Counted from the first letter of the stretch, positions 15,264-25,872 are shown. The stretch is 64,000 nt of DNA from Collimonas sp. OK242 (GCF_900107095.1 NZ_FNOR01000005.1:216078-280077); one strand, 5' to 3'. A program made the numbers and translations. The notes: generated by a model from the letters alone, not told the origin.

Positions 15264-16859
15264 TTACTCGGAGACTACGGCCGCTTCCGGTTTGGCGTGC
15301 AAAGTAATCGGCGCTACCTTGCCGACCAGCCACAATGCAATCACGGTAACCACGACCGCCAGTCCGACTCCCATATGAATCGCTCCGATCAGCGCCTCGC
15401 GCGCCGCTTCCAGCAGCAGCTGGCCTTGATGGCCGGCGCTTGCCAGCTGCGCCAGCACGGTGGTCTGGGTTTCATGGCTGATCAGGATTTGCGGGTCGGA
15501 GAAACTGCTGAACCAGCTGCCGGCCTTATCCGCGGCCAGCGCCCGGCGCACGCTGCCTGCGTACATATGGTTAATCAGCGTGCCGATAATCGCTGTACCC
15601 AACATGCTGCCGATCATGCGCAAGGATTGCATCAGGGCGGTAGCGATGCCCAGGTGTTCGCGACCGGCTTCTTGCTGGATGAAGATGGTCAGGTTTGGCA
15701 AAATAAAGCCGAGGCCAAGCCCGCCTATCAGCATGAAAATGGCGATGACGCCATGCGAGGTCCAGCGGTTCGATATGACGACGCCGAGACAAGACAGCGC
15801 CAGTAAAGTGAAGCCGATGTAGAGCATCGCGTTCGGATTCCTGATCTTGGTGATGATGCGGCCGTTGGAAATGCTGCCGACCATGATGCAGGCCACCAGC
15901 GGCGTGATCAGCAGGCCGGCTTCTTGCGGCGACAGCCCGAAACCGCCCTGATACAGCAAAGGCGCGTAAAACATCAGCGAGAACATGGAAAAACCGCTCA
16001 GCACCGATAGCAGGAACAGGATAGATAATTGACGATCGAACAGCAGATCAAACGGCAGGATAGGTTGCGGCGTGTGATGTTCCCATTTCCAGAGCGCAAC
16101 AAAAGACACGATACTGGCAGCCAGCAGGCCCAGCATGCCTAAGGACAAGCCGTGCTTGGGCAGCATTTCGACGAACAACTGCAGACATCCCAGCGAGGAT
16201 GTGATCAGCAAGGCGCCGGGCCAGTCCAGGCGGATCTTGGCGTCAGGATGGGTATGGCGCAAATGCGGCAGGTATTTATAGACGAAGAACAGCGACAGTA
16301 CGCCGACCGGCAGATTCACATAAAACACCCAGCGCCAGCCCCAGTATTGCGTCAGGAAGCCGCCTAGCGACGGTCCTACTGCAGTGGCGATGCCGAATGC
16401 CGTACTCATCATGACTTGCCAGCGCAGGCGCACGTGAGCGCCGGGGAACAGGTCGGGGATGCAGGCAAATGCGGTGCCTACCAGCATGCCGCCGCCTATG
16501 CCTTGCAAGCCGCGGGCAATCACCAGCCACAGCATGCTGTCGGCCATGCCGCACAAGATGGAGGCGGTGGTGAACAGAAGGATGGAGACCAGCACGAAGG
16601 GTTTGCGGCCATAGTAATCGCCCAGCCGTCCGAAGATTGGCACGGTGATCACCGAGGTGAGCAAATAGGAAGTCGCAACCCAGGCGTACAATTCAAAACC
16701 TTTTAATTCGGCAACGATAGTCGGCAATGCAGTGCCGACCACGGTCGAATCCAGCGCTACCAGCATCACGACAAAGGCGATGCCGAGCATGGCAAGTAAA
16801 GATTCACGGAAAGGTAAAACCTGGTCGCTCGAATGCGCGGCGGCGGAATGGATAGCCAT
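15264..16859 (-). CDS. DHA2-family multidrug efflux MFS transporter
   Basis: 531-aa proton-driven exporter with 14 predicted membrane segments, EmrB/QacA type. Motif A appears as GRLGDYYGRKPFV and motif C-like GIATAVGPSLGGFLTQYWGW after helix 5. An N-terminal LDSTVVGTALPTIV matches the DHA2 motif D1. No EmrA-type adaptor gene is adjacent, so it may act alone in the inner membrane. Divergent from the J-domain gene. Substrate unknown. Confidence 0.9.
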   Translation of the reverse strand: MAIHSAAAHSSDQVLPFRESLLAMLGIAFVVMLVALDSTVVGTALPTIVAELKGFELYAWVATSYLLTSVITVPIFGRLGDYYGRKPFVLVSILLFTTASILCGMADSMLWLVIARGLQGIGGGMLVGTAFACIPDLFPGAHVRLRWQVMMSTAFGIATAVGPSLGGFLTQYWGWRWVFYVNLPVGVLSLFFVYKYLPHLRHTHPDAKIRLDWPGALLITSSLGCLQLFVEMLPKHGLSLGMLGLLAASIVSFVALWKWEHHTPQPILPFDLLFDRQLSILFLLSVLSGFSMFSLMFYAPLLYQGGFGLSPQEAGLLITPLVACIMVGSISNGRIITKIRNPNAMLYIGFTLLALSCLGVVISNRWTSHGVIAIFMLIGGLGLGFILPNLTIFIQQEAGREHLGIATALMQSLRMIGSMLGTAIIGTLINHMYAGSVRRALAADKAGSWFSSFSDPQILISHETQTTVLAQLASAGHQGQLLLEAAREALIGAIHMGVGLAVVVTVIALWLVGKVAPITLHAKPEAAVVSE

Positions 16860-17094
16860 ATTTGTTGTTTATCGGCGGATTCGCCGTTTTGGGGAACAGG
16901 GCATTGAACTGGATGCAAGAAACCCCCATAGCAGGGGATTATTGCAAAGACAAGATGATACGCTCCTTGGCTGCTTTCTGCTGCGCCGCGCCAGCGGCCG
17001 CTTATAATCACGCCGCGCCATCCATTTTTTTCATCTGGATTTTCGCCTGAATTTTTATCCGGCAATCACACTTCAATATCCAGTATTCAAACCG

Positions 17095-18096
17095 ATGAAA
17101 AAGTCAGAAACCAAGGCGCTCAACATCGTCGAGCAGTACGGGCAAGCCAGCTTGTCGCCGGGACAGAAAATATTCAATGCGCTGCTCAAGAAAATTGAAA
17201 CCGAGCGCCAGCTGCTGGCGGCATGGCAGGAAATGATCGCGCAGCATCATCAGCTTTATGTCAGCCAGTACCAGCCCCTGATGCACAGCTACCACCGGCT
17301 GGTAGCGCAACTGGTGCGTTTGCTGGACAGCGCCTGGTCGGCAAAAGGCTTGAGCAGGCACGACCAGGAAAAAATCAGCCACATCATCTGTTCGGTCAGC
17401 GCGGCTATCATCGGCGACAGCGACGCTGAGGATCTAAAGCGGATCTATCGCATGCATGGCGGCGGCGACTTCGACACAGAGGCGGAACAGCAGGACGCTG
17501 GAGCAGCCACGCAGCAGGCAGATGCCGCTTGCAATCCGCAGGATGCAGGTGGCGGTGAGCGCGCCGGCAAGCGCAAAAAATCGGCCAAGGCAGCAGCAAA
17601 GGAAGCCAGGCAACAGGAAGAATCGCACAATGCCAGCCAGTCGGTACGCGAAGTCTATCGAAAGCTGGCCAGCGCCTTGCATCCCGACCGCGAGCAGGAT
17701 CCTCTGGAGCGCGCGCGCAAGACGGTGCTGATGCAAAGGGTGAATATCGCCTATGACAAGCAAGATCTGCTCGGCTTGCTGGAGCTTCAACTGGAAATCG
17801 AGCAGATAGACCAGAGCCGTATCAACTCTTTGTCGGAACAGCGCCTCAAGCATTACAGCAAGGTTCTGACGGAACAGTCGGCCGAACTGCGGGACGAGAT
17901 CGCCGGGCTTGAGGCGGATTTCCGGAGGCGCTTCCAGTTCGGGCCGCAACAGGCCATGTCTCCCGCATTGGCGATGCGTCACCTGAAAAGCGGCATCAAG
18001 GGCATGCAACAGAATATCAATGGGCTCAAAAATGAGCTGCTGGCGTTTGAAGATGTCAAAAATATCAAAGCCTGGCTGAAAAGCTATCATATATAG
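17095..18096 (+). CDS. J-domain protein (DnaJ-like, C-terminal coiled regions)
   Basis: 333 aa. The J-like segment is internal: VREVYRKLASALHPDREQDP with HPD at residues 196-198, the tripeptide that stimulates DnaK ATPase. An N-terminal helical region (1-120) and an Ala/Gln/Lys-rich linker precede it; the C-terminal part (about 250-333) is charged helix, probably coiled coil. It lacks the Gly/Phe and zinc-finger regions of DnaJ. It is therefore a class III-type co-chaperone of unknown client. No membrane or export signal. Confidence 0.8.
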   Translation: MKKSETKALNIVEQYGQASLSPGQKIFNALLKKIETERQLLAAWQEMIAQHHQLYVSQYQPLMHSYHRLVAQLVRLLDSAWSAKGLSRHDQEKISHIICSVSAAIIGDSDAEDLKRIYRMHGGGDFDTEAEQQDAGAATQQADAACNPQDAGGGERAGKRKKSAKAAAKEARQQEESHNASQSVREVYRKLASALHPDREQDPLERARKTVLMQRVNIAYDKQDLLGLLELQLEIEQIDQSRINSLSEQRLKHYSKVLTEQSAELRDEIAGLEADFRRRFQFGPQQAMSPALAMRHLKSGIKGMQQNINGLKNELLAFEDVKNIKAWLKSYHI

Positions 18097-18212
18097 GCAG
18101 TCAATTCGCAATAGGCAATTTTTTGGACTAGGCATTCCGCTATCCCTGCGCCGCTTTGATTGCCATGCCGGCGGCCTATTTGAGGGGAATTGCGCAGGGA
18201 TAATTTATAATC

Positions 18213-19598
18213 ATGTCTTTGCGCCCAAATCCGATGAATCCGTTGCCACCTAGTTTTTCCGATCAGACGCTGCGCCAGCTGCGGCGCGCGTGGCGCAAAT
18301 ACGGGATTTTGTGGCTTGGTGCGGTGCTGGTCGGTTTGATTGCAGTGCTCTATGCCTGGCTGATGGATGTCGGTTTCGGCATGTTCCGCTCCATGCAGCA
18401 GTCGCACTTCTGGCTGCCGCTGTTCATTACGCCGGCGATCGGCGCCTTGTGCGTGTGGGCCACGAGGCGCTATTTTCCCGGTTCCGAAGGTAGCGGTATT
18501 CCGCAAGTGATCGCGACGCTGGAAGAAGAGACCAGCAAGCGCGGCCAGTCGCTGCTGTCGTTGAAAATATTGGCAGGCAAGATCGGTATTTCCTTTGTCG
18601 GCATTCTCGGCGGCTTCACCATCGGGCGCGAAGGCCCTACGGTACAGGTCGGCGCGGCCTTGATGTTCAATCTGCGGCGTCTCTACCCGCGCGCCAGTGC
18701 GGCGTTGGAGCGGCGCCTGATTCTGGCGGGAGCTGCGGCCGGCTTGTCGGCTGCGTTCAATACGCCGCTGGCCGGCATCGTGTTTGCGATCGAAGAACTG
18801 ACGCGCAGCTTTGAGCATAGAGCCAGTGGCGTCGTGATTACCGTGATTATTTTTGCCGGTGCGGTGGCGCTGGGCTTGAACGGTAACTATACTTATTTCG
18901 GCACCATACAGATCGATAGCGCGCTGACCGACATGCTGGCGCTGGCGGTGCTGGTTACCGGCATCCTGACTGGCGTTGCCGGCGGCATATTCGGCTGGCT
19001 GCTATTGAACACCAAACGCTGGATCCCGGCCCGGGTCCAGCATTTGCGCAATACCCGTCCGATCGCCTTCGGCGCGTTGTGCGGCTTGCTGGTGGCGCTA
19101 ATCGGTGTGATCGCAGGCGGCGCCACTTTCGGCAGCGGCTATGTTGAAGCCAAGGGTGTGCTGGAAGGGCAGCAGCATTTGTCCGTGTTTTACCCGTTCC
19201 TGAAAATGGCGTCGATGGTGTCGTCTTACCTGCCTGGCATTCCCGGCGGGATTTTTGCTCCATCGCTGTCGATCGGCGCCGGCTTCGGCAATTTGCTGCA
19301 CCAGGTGTTCGGTCACACCTCATTGCCGATGCTGATCGCGTTGGCGATGGTGGGTTACCTGGCTGCCGTCACGCAATCGCCGATTACCGCGTTCGTGATC
19401 GTGATGGAAATGATTAACGGTCATGCGCTGGTCATCTCCTTGATGGCGACGGCTTTGATTGCCAGCCGGGTGTCACGTTTTTTTGCGCCGCCGTTATATG
19501 ACGCGCTGTCGGAGCGTTATCGGGCCGCCGCCGGTGCGGCGCTGACCAATTTAGAAAAAGCAGAAGTGAAGAAACTAGAAAATGAGCCGGAAAAATGA
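18213..19598 (+). CDS. ClC-type chloride/proton antiporter (ClcB-like)
   Basis: 461-aa inner-membrane protein. The anion-selectivity motifs are present: GSEGSGIPQV, GREGPTVQVGA (gating Glu) and GGIFAPSLSIGA. The internal proton-path Glu is kept in FNTPLAGIVFAIEEL, so it should act as an H+/Cl- exchanger rather than a channel. An alternative ATG at 18234 would shorten the N-terminus by 7 residues. Its stop overlaps the next gene by 4 bp. There are no C-terminal CBS domains. Confidence 0.92.
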   Translation: MSLRPNPMNPLPPSFSDQTLRQLRRAWRKYGILWLGAVLVGLIAVLYAWLMDVGFGMFRSMQQSHFWLPLFITPAIGALCVWATRRYFPGSEGSGIPQVIATLEEETSKRGQSLLSLKILAGKIGISFVGILGGFTIGREGPTVQVGAALMFNLRRLYPRASAALERRLILAGAAAGLSAAFNTPLAGIVFAIEELTRSFEHRASGVVITVIIFAGAVALGLNGNYTYFGTIQIDSALTDMLALAVLVTGILTGVAGGIFGWLLLNTKRWIPARVQHLRNTRPIAFGALCGLLVALIGVIAGGATFGSGYVEAKGVLEGQQHLSVFYPFLKMASMVSSYLPGIPGGIFAPSLSIGAGFGNLLHQVFGHTSLPMLIALAMVGYLAAVTQSPITAFVIVMEMINGHALVISLMATALIASRVSRFFAPPLYDALSERYRAAAGAALTNLEKAEVKKLENEPEK

Positions 19599-20242
19599 TT
19601 AATACAGATGTGGTGGCTTACTATGCCAAGCGCGCTTCGACATACGAAGAGATTTACCAACGTCCGGAGCGCCAGGATGAGTTGCTGACGCTGCAGGTGC
19701 GCGTGCAGGAATTGATGGAAGGCCACGATGTGCTCGAACTGGCCTGCGGCACCGGATTCTGGACTGAGCAAATCGCTGCTTCGGCAAAATCAGTGTACGC
19801 AACCGACATCAATCCGGAAATGATTGCACTGGCAAACGCCAAGAAACTGCCGGCCGGCAAAGCGACCTTTGCGTTGGCGGACCTCAACACCTTCCAGCCG
19901 GACCGGCCGTTCACCGCCTGCTTCCTGGGATTCTGGTGGTCGCATGTAGCGCGTCAGGACCAGGTGCGTTTCATCGCTCAGCTGCGTGAAAAACTGGGCA
20001 AGGATATTTTGCTGGTGATGATCGACAACGGCTATGTTGAAGAACAAAGCACGCCGATTGCGCGTACCGATGCAGAAGGAAATACCTACCAGTTCCGTAC
20101 CTTGCCCAACGGCGAGCGCTACGAAGTCATGAAGAATTTCCCGACCGACAGCGGCCTGCGCAAGAAACTGGCGCCCATCACGCGCGAGCTGCGCATCTTG
20201 CGGCTGGAGTATTACTGGTTGCTGAGCTGCCGCATCAAATAA
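19595..20242 (+). CDS. Class I SAM-dependent methyltransferase
   Basis: 215 aa with motif I VLELACGTGFWTEQIA, motif II-like YATDINPEMIALA and a motif IV region ALADLNTF. The substrate is unknown; the C-terminus (RELRILRLEYYWLLSCRIK) resembles small-molecule methyltransferases of the Methyltransf_25 type. Start codon overlaps the ClC stop (ATGA), so the pair is co-translated; a functional link to chloride transport is not obvious. Confidence 0.85.
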   Translation: MINTDVVAYYAKRASTYEEIYQRPERQDELLTLQVRVQELMEGHDVLELACGTGFWTEQIAASAKSVYATDINPEMIALANAKKLPAGKATFALADLNTFQPDRPFTACFLGFWWSHVARQDQVRFIAQLREKLGKDILLVMIDNGYVEEQSTPIARTDAEGNTYQFRTLPNGERYEVMKNFPTDSGLRKKLAPITRELRILRLEYYWLLSCRIK

Positions 20243-20255
20243 GGCAGGCGCAGCG

Positions 20256-22526
20256 CTAATTCTTTGCATTGGCCGGGGGCGAATCCGGTGCCGCTTCTGG
20301 CGGCACGGCGGTTGCGGAAGCAGCCGCCGTGGTCAATGGGAAAGTCGTCCATTCAGTGGCAAAGCGCACCCTCGGATCGCCATCCACTTTCTTCTTGATG
20401 CGCAGGTTGAAGCCGCGCATGACCTCATTCTGGGTTTGCGGCTTGGTGCGGATGCCGGCCAGCAGCGTCACGCCGTTCAAATCGAAACCGTTGACCCCGT
20501 ATATCTCGATAGGTTGTTGCAGCAGCCGCCGCAGCCGGCGGTCTTCCAGCATCTCGGCGCCAGTCTCGCGCATCAGGCGCAGGGCCTGGTCGACGTCCGA
20601 ATCGTGGGTGATGTGCAGCTTGAGTGAAGCATAGGTGTATTCGCGCGTATCGTTCTTGATCGCCGTGATTTGCGAAAACGGTACGCTGTGCACCGAGCCG
20701 TTGCTGTCGCGCAAACGCACGGTGCGGATGGTCAGGTTTTCCACTGTGCCGGCGTGGCCGTTGCCGACGTCGACCCAGTCGCCGACCGACATCGAATCTT
20801 CCATGATGATGAAGACGCCGGTGATCAAGTCCTTCACCAGCGATTGCGAACCGAAGCCGAATGCCAGCCCGACCACGCCGGCCGAGGCCAGCAAGGGCGT
20901 GACATTGATGCCGAGGTTGGCGAGCGTGGTGATGACGGTGATGGTCAGGATCAGCAGCATCAAGGCGTTGCGCAGCAAGGGCAGGATGGTGCGCATGCGC
21001 GTGCTCGGATTCTTGCGCGCGTAACGGCTGTTGCGGGTCGGGGTGATCGCTTCTTGAATAAATGTGTCGAGCATGATCCAGACCAGCCAGGCAATTACCA
21101 GCGTAAGACCGATCTTGCCGAGAGCGGAGACGATCATCTGGCCGATCAGGGTGGCATTGGCAAATTCCATCAGGGAGTGTTCCCAGATCCTGGTCAGCAG
21201 TTCAAAAAAGCCGATCCACAGCGCCAGTTGCAGCAAGCTGAAGCCGACGTTGCTCAGACGCCGGATGTAAGGAGATTGGCGGCGGGCCGCTACTGCAGCC
21301 GTCTTGCGGCTGCGTATGCGCTGCAACAGCGCGCCGATGAAGAACATGGCGATCAGCAGCGCCGTGCTGCCCAATGCGTGATTGAGCGCAGAATTGTTGC
21401 TCGATAAATCAAGGATGGTGGCAACGCTGACGCTGATGCTCAACAGCAGTATCGGCACATACCAGAAGGCCGCGACCACTTCCAGGGTTTCCATCCGCGC
21501 CGGATGGTCGCGCCGTACCGCCAGCGGCCGGTTGCGGATGATGTGCGCCACCGGACGCCTGTATTGCAAGGCGAACCAGCCGCCTAGCAGCGCCGCAATC
21601 AGGCTCGACAAGGTCGCCACCACGCTGGACAGATGAACCCCGATGATCTGGTTCACCTGCGGATTATCCAGTGCATCGCCGAGCCAGCCGGCGCAGCCGA
21701 TCACGTATAGCAAACTCCAGGCGCGCTGGTAGATGATATGCACGGCGACCATGCGGTGGCCGCCATGCGACAGCGAAAAAATGATGGCGCATAGCGCCTG
21801 GAACAGACGTGCGCCAATCAAGGTGTACAGCAGCACGGTAGCCAGCGTCCGTCCCAGCGACGGCCCTTGCGAAGACGCCAGGCTGACTACCACCGAGATT
21901 TCCACCACCAGCGCCAGCAGTATCGGCGCTATGTGACGCAGGATATACAGCAGCAATTCCTTGGTGCTGGGGTCCGGCGGCAGTTTTGTGTCGACCTTGA
22001 AGTGCCGGTGCGCCCGTCTGCCGATGTATTGTATGGAGAGAGCGACTACGCCGAACAAGGCTAGCATTTCGAAGAAATTGGCCAGCACTTGCAGCCCGGT
22101 TTCAGAGTCCTGGCGCTCAAGTATGGTCGACAGGTCTTGCCAGGCCAGGGAGAATTGCTGGGTCCAGTATGTTTCCGGTGTGACTGCCTGACGTAAATGG
22201 GTCTGGAAAACGTCGAGGCTATTGGAAATCAGCCCGATGAATCCCTTTTGCGACGGCGACGCCTTGCTGTTTTTCTGTTCTGCCTGGATCAGGGTGGCTA
22301 CCAGGCTGCCGGCGGCTGGATTGCTTTGCAATACCTTGGACAGCGAATCCAGCGTGGATGGCGCTGGCGCCGCGGCTGGCGGTGCGCTGGCGTTATTGCT
22401 GGCATTATTGTCGGCGGCCGCAGCCGCATACGCCGAAGCGCCGCTGGCCAGCAGCAGGCAAAGCAGCGAGCCCATAAATACGCTTAAACGCAAGCGCACT
22501 ATAAGCTGAAAAAAGCTGGTCTTCAT
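20256..22526 (-). CDS. Large MscS-family mechanosensitive channel
   Basis: 756-aa protein from ATG 22526 (MKTSFFQLIVRLRLSVFMGS, a signal peptide ending near ASAYAA). Several N-terminal membrane helices precede a C-terminal MscS core: LLASAGVVGLAFGFGSQSLV (pore-lining TM3), then DLITGVFIIMEDSMSVGDWV and the beta domain. This resembles YbdG/YnaI-like or MscK-like enlarged channels. It would release solutes on hypoosmotic shock. An upstream in-frame ATG (22667) adds 47 residues of unlikely sequence. It ends in an Ala/Pro-rich tail after the MscS core. Confidence 0.88.
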   Translation of the reverse strand: MKTSFFQLIVRLRLSVFMGSLLCLLLASGASAYAAAAADNNASNNASAPPAAAPAPSTLDSLSKVLQSNPAAGSLVATLIQAEQKNSKASPSQKGFIGLISNSLDVFQTHLRQAVTPETYWTQQFSLAWQDLSTILERQDSETGLQVLANFFEMLALFGVVALSIQYIGRRAHRHFKVDTKLPPDPSTKELLLYILRHIAPILLALVVEISVVVSLASSQGPSLGRTLATVLLYTLIGARLFQALCAIIFSLSHGGHRMVAVHIIYQRAWSLLYVIGCAGWLGDALDNPQVNQIIGVHLSSVVATLSSLIAALLGGWFALQYRRPVAHIIRNRPLAVRRDHPARMETLEVVAAFWYVPILLLSISVSVATILDLSSNNSALNHALGSTALLIAMFFIGALLQRIRSRKTAAVAARRQSPYIRRLSNVGFSLLQLALWIGFFELLTRIWEHSLMEFANATLIGQMIVSALGKIGLTLVIAWLVWIMLDTFIQEAITPTRNSRYARKNPSTRMRTILPLLRNALMLLILTITVITTLANLGINVTPLLASAGVVGLAFGFGSQSLVKDLITGVFIIMEDSMSVGDWVDVGNGHAGTVENLTIRTVRLRDSNGSVHSVPFSQITAIKNDTREYTYASLKLHITHDSDVDQALRLMRETGAEMLEDRRLRRLLQQPIEIYGVNGFDLNGVTLLAGIRTKPQTQNEVMRGFNLRIKKKVDGDPRVRFATEWTTFPLTTAAASATAVPPEAAPDSPPANAKN

Positions 22527-22670
22527 GTCGGCTAGGTAAAAGTCATAAAGTGGCAATCTTACCGTACCGCCGCCGCATGGCTCACAAGATGGGGTTAGCC
22601 TTGCACATGTCAAAAAAACACATGCAAGTTTGCCGGGGCGCCGCAACCGCTTGCGCCATGCCTGCAATGC

Positions 22671-23648
22671 CTACACAGCAGGTAAATCATCCTCGATATA
22701 GGCGCGGATGATGTCGTCGAAATTGGCGTCGCCGACGAAACCCAGGGCCGTGGCGCGGCTGGCATCCCATGCCCCGGGCCAGCTTGAGATGATGCGGTCG
22801 ATCACCGGATCGTGAGCCCATTCGACCCGTGCGGCGACCGGCTTGCCGGCGACCCGCTCCAGCGCCGCGACCATTTCGGCAACGGTGACCGAGATCCCTG
22901 GCAGGTTAATGGTGCGGCTCTTGCCCAATGTCTCCGCCGCCAGCGCATAACCGTGGATCAGGCTGGCGATCACCTTGCGCGGCGACAACAGCCACAAACG
23001 CGTATCCGGCGCTACCGGGCAAATGGCAGGCTGGCCGTTGAGCGGTTCGCGCATGATGCCGCTGGCGAAAGACGAGGCGGCCTGGTTCGGTTTGCCGGGC
23101 CGCACGCTGATGGTTGGCAGGCGCAATACCCGGCCGTCGACAAAACCCTTGCGGCTGAAGTCGTTGAGCAGCAATTCAGCAATCGCCTTTTGCGTGCCGT
23201 ATGAAGACTGCGGATTGAGTGCCGTATGGTCTTGCACCACAGCCGGCAATACGCCGCCGAATACCGCCACGGAGCTGGTGAAGATCACGCGCGGCACGTG
23301 GGCGCAGGCGCGGCAGCGTTCCAGCAACAAGCGCGAAGCATCCAGGTTGATACGCATGCCAAGATCGAAATCCGCTTCGGCCTGGCCACTGACAATTGCC
23401 GCCAGGTGGAAGATGGCAGCCGACTGCGGCGTGATCACCCGCTCCAGCAAAGCGCTGTCGCTGATGTCGCCGGTGACCTGTTCAATCCGCGCGTCGTCGA
23501 AACCGGTGGCGGCGACCACGTCGACCAGGACGATCTTGCTGATGGTTTGCAGCTGACCGCTGCGGTCCGGCAAGCTGCCCTGCTTGAGCAGGCTGCGGGC
23601 CAGGCGCTGGCCTAAGAATCCGGCGCCGCCGGTGATGACTACTTGCAT
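22671..23648 (-). CDS. denD: D-erythronate dehydrogenase DenD
   Basis: 325-aa short-chain/extended Rossmann NAD-dependent dehydrogenase that oxidises D-erythronate to 2-oxo-D-tetronate. N-terminal VITGGAGFLGQRLA binds NAD; the catalytic pair Y-x3-K is in SSYGTQKAIAELL. The family assignment comes from both the sequence and its place in an operon with otnI, otnC, otnK and ltnD. It is the last gene of the minus-strand run, 23 bp after otnI. Confidence 0.9.
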   Translation of the reverse strand: MQVVITGGAGFLGQRLARSLLKQGSLPDRSGQLQTISKIVLVDVVAATGFDDARIEQVTGDISDSALLERVITPQSAAIFHLAAIVSGQAEADFDLGMRINLDASRLLLERCRACAHVPRVIFTSSVAVFGGVLPAVVQDHTALNPQSSYGTQKAIAELLLNDFSRKGFVDGRVLRLPTISVRPGKPNQAASSFASGIMREPLNGQPAICPVAPDTRLWLLSPRKVIASLIHGYALAAETLGKSRTINLPGISVTVAEMVAALERVAGKPVAARVEWAHDPVIDRIISSWPGAWDASRATALGFVGDANFDDIIRAYIEDDLPAV

Positions 23649-23671
23649 GGGAATTCCTTATTGAATGGTGT

Positions 23672-24460
23672 TTACAGCCAAGGCTTGAGCCAGCCCAGGC
23701 CCTCTGACGTGGCGCCGCGCGGCCGGTATTCGCAGCCGATCCAGCCTTGGTAACCGAGCGCATCGATCAGTTCGAACAGATACGGATAATTGATTTCGCC
23801 AATATCCGGTTCGTGCCGCTCGGGCACGCCGGCAATCTGGATATGGCCGATGCCGGCCTGCGGCCGCACCATGTCGCGCTTGAGCTTGACGGCCAGGTCA
23901 CCCTCGACGATCTGGCAGTGGTACAGGTCGAACTGCACCTGCAGGTTATGGGCGCCGACCTCGGTGCAGATTGCCTGCGCATCGTCCTGGCGATTCAGGA
24001 AGAAGCCCGGAATGTCGCGTGTATTGATCGGTTCAATCACAATCGTGACGCCATGCGCGGCCGCTTCGGCGGCGGCATAGGCCAGGTTTTCCAGATATAC
24101 GGCGCGATGGCGGGCACTATCCTGCTGCGGCTGGATCAATCCGGCCATCACATGCAATTTGTTATTGCCAAGTACCTGCGCATATTCCAGGCCGGTGGCG
24201 ACGCTGCGCTTGAATTCATCTTCACGTCCCGGCAAGGAGGCAATGCCGCGCTCGCCGGCTGCCCAGTCGCCCGGCGGGGCGTTGAACAGCGCCTGCGTCA
24301 AGCCGTTGTCCAGCAATCTGGTCTGCAGCTCGGCGGCAGCATGCTCATACGGAAACAGAAATTCCACGCCCTTGAAACCGTCCTTGGCCGCAGCCGAAAA
24401 ACGGTCAAGAAAAGCGTGCTCGTTGTACATCATGGTCAGATTGGCGGCAAAGCGTGGCAT
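23672..24460 (-). CDS. otnI: 2-oxo-tetronate isomerase OtnI
   Basis: 262-aa TIM-barrel isomerase of the hydroxypyruvate isomerase family, converting 2-oxo-tetronate to 3-oxo-tetronate. I use ATG 24460 ([20 protein letters not shown]); an upstream ATG (24496) is less likely. Metal-site segments such as [17 protein letters not shown] and VQFDLYHCQ are visible. It is clearly paralogous to hyi at 50854 (same [10 protein letters not shown] motif). Operon context assigns it to tetronate rather than hydroxypyruvate metabolism. Confidence 0.92.
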   Translation of the reverse strand: MPRFAANLTMMYNEHAFLDRFSAAAKDGFKGVEFLFPYEHAAAELQTRLLDNGLTQALFNAPPGDWAAGERGIASLPGREDEFKRSVATGLEYAQVLGNNKLHVMAGLIQPQQDSARHRAVYLENLAYAAAEAAAHGVTIVIEPINTRDIPGFFLNRQDDAQAICTEVGAHNLQVQFDLYHCQIVEGDLAVKLKRDMVRPQAGIGHIQIAGVPERHEPDIGEINYPYLFELIDALGYQGWIGCEYRPRGATSEGLGWLKPWL

Positions 24461-24537
24461 GTCAAAACTCCTGAAAATGATTCGCAGGGCGGGCATGACG
24501 TTGCTGACATCATGCCTACCCTACGGTGAACAGCATC

Positions 24538-25872
24538 TTAACGATTGACCATCTTGGGCGGCGTTTTCAAAATTGCAATTGCGCCGATCACCAGCATGCC
24601 GGCCAGCATGAACATGCCGGTTTGATTGTTATGCGTAGTATCCTTCAGCCAGCCGACCATGAACGGGCTGACGAAGCCGGCCAGGTTGCCGACCGAGTTG
24701 ATCACCGCGATGCCGGCGGCGGCGCCGGTGCCGGACAGGAAGGCCGTCGGCAACGACCAGAACAGCGGCGAGCAGGTCAATACGCCCATCGCAGCGAGAG
24801 ACAGGAAGGCGATTGCAATCACGGTATTGTCGGCGGCAAGAGCGGAAACCACGAAACCTACCGCGCCCAGCAGGGCCGGCACGACCAGGTGCCAGCGCCG
24901 TTCGCGCATGCGGTCAGAGCGGCGGCCGATCAGGATCATGGCGAACACCGCGCACAGGAACGGAATCGCGCTGATCAGGCCGATCTTCAAATCGCCGGCC
25001 ACGCCAGATGCCTTGACCAGCGTCGGCAGCCAGAACGTCAGGCCGTACTGGCCCATGACGATGCAGAAGTAGATCAGGCACATATGCCAGATGCGGATAT
25101 CCTTGAATACAGCTGCGGTCGTTTTCGGGCTGTGCATGTCTTGCTGGTCGGCGCGGATTTCCGCTTCCAGGAAATCCTTCTCCGCTTCAGTCAGCCACTT
25201 TGCCTTGCGAACGCTGTTGTCCATCACGAAAAATACCGCGATACCGACCAGTATCGCCGGAATCGCTTCGATCATGAACATCCATTGCCAGCCGTGCCAG
25301 CCGCTGGAACCGTGGAAGGCTTGCATGATCCAGCCCGACAAGGGATTGCCGAAAATGCCGGCGATCGGGATCGCCGCCATGAAAGTGGCGACCACCTTGG
25401 CCCGTCGATGCGACGGAAACCAGTAGGTCAGGTAGAGGATGATGCCGGGATAAAAGCCAGCTTCAGCCAGTCCCAGCAAGAAGCGCAGGACATAGAACTG
25501 AGTCGGCGTCTGGACCCAGGCAAAGCAAGCCGACAGGATGCCCCAGGTAATCATGATGCGGGCGATCCACAGCTTGGCGCCGACCTTGTTCATGAGCAGG
25601 TTGCTGGGCAGTTCAAACAGGAAATAGCCGAGGAAGAAGATGCCGGCGCCGAGGCCGAAAACGGTTTCGCTGAAGCCCAGGTCCTGCAACATCTGCAGTT
25701 TGGCAAAGCCGACGTTGACGCGGTCCAGGTAAGCCACCACGTAACACAGCATGATGAATGGCACAAAGCGCCAGAATACTTTCTTGTACAGATTTTCGGC
25801 TTGTTCAGCCGGCAGGCTGGCACTAGCCTGTGCGCTTTTTTTTGCGCCTTTGCTTTCGATTATTGCTGACAT
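24538..25872 (-). CDS. MFS transporter, anion:cation symporter (tetronate uptake candidate)
   Basis: 444 aa, 12 predicted helices, of the ACS/phthalate-permease branch of MFS: VFWRFVPFIMLCYVVAYLDR at the first helix and NVGFAKLQM, typical of sugar-acid transporters. Lying between otnC and otnI, it probably imports L-threonate or D-erythronate; this is inference from context. Start ATG 25872, MSAIIESKGAKKSAQ. Confidence 0.88.
   Translation of the reverse strand: MSAIIESKGAKKSAQASASLPAEQAENLYKKVFWRFVPFIMLCYVVAYLDRVNVGFAKLQMLQDLGFSETVFGLGAGIFFLGYFLFELPSNLLMNKVGAKLWIARIMITWGILSACFAWVQTPTQFYVLRFLLGLAEAGFYPGIILYLTYWFPSHRRAKVVATFMAAIPIAGIFGNPLSGWIMQAFHGSSGWHGWQWMFMIEAIPAILVGIAVFFVMDNSVRKAKWLTEAEKDFLEAEIRADQQDMHSPKTTAAVFKDIRIWHMCLIYFCIVMGQYGLTFWLPTLVKASGVAGDLKIGLISAIPFLCAVFAMILIGRRSDRMRERRWHLVVPALLGAVGFVVSALAADNTVIAIAFLSLAAMGVLTCSPLFWSLPTAFLSGTGAAAGIAVINSVGNLAGFVSPFMVGWLKDTTHNNQTGMFMLAGMLVIGAIAILKTPPKMVNR

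Noticed and set aside
22527..22667. 47-residue N-terminal extension of the MscS-family protein
   Set aside because: The added residues are Arg/Cys/Pro-rich and precede a clear signal peptide at ATG 22526.
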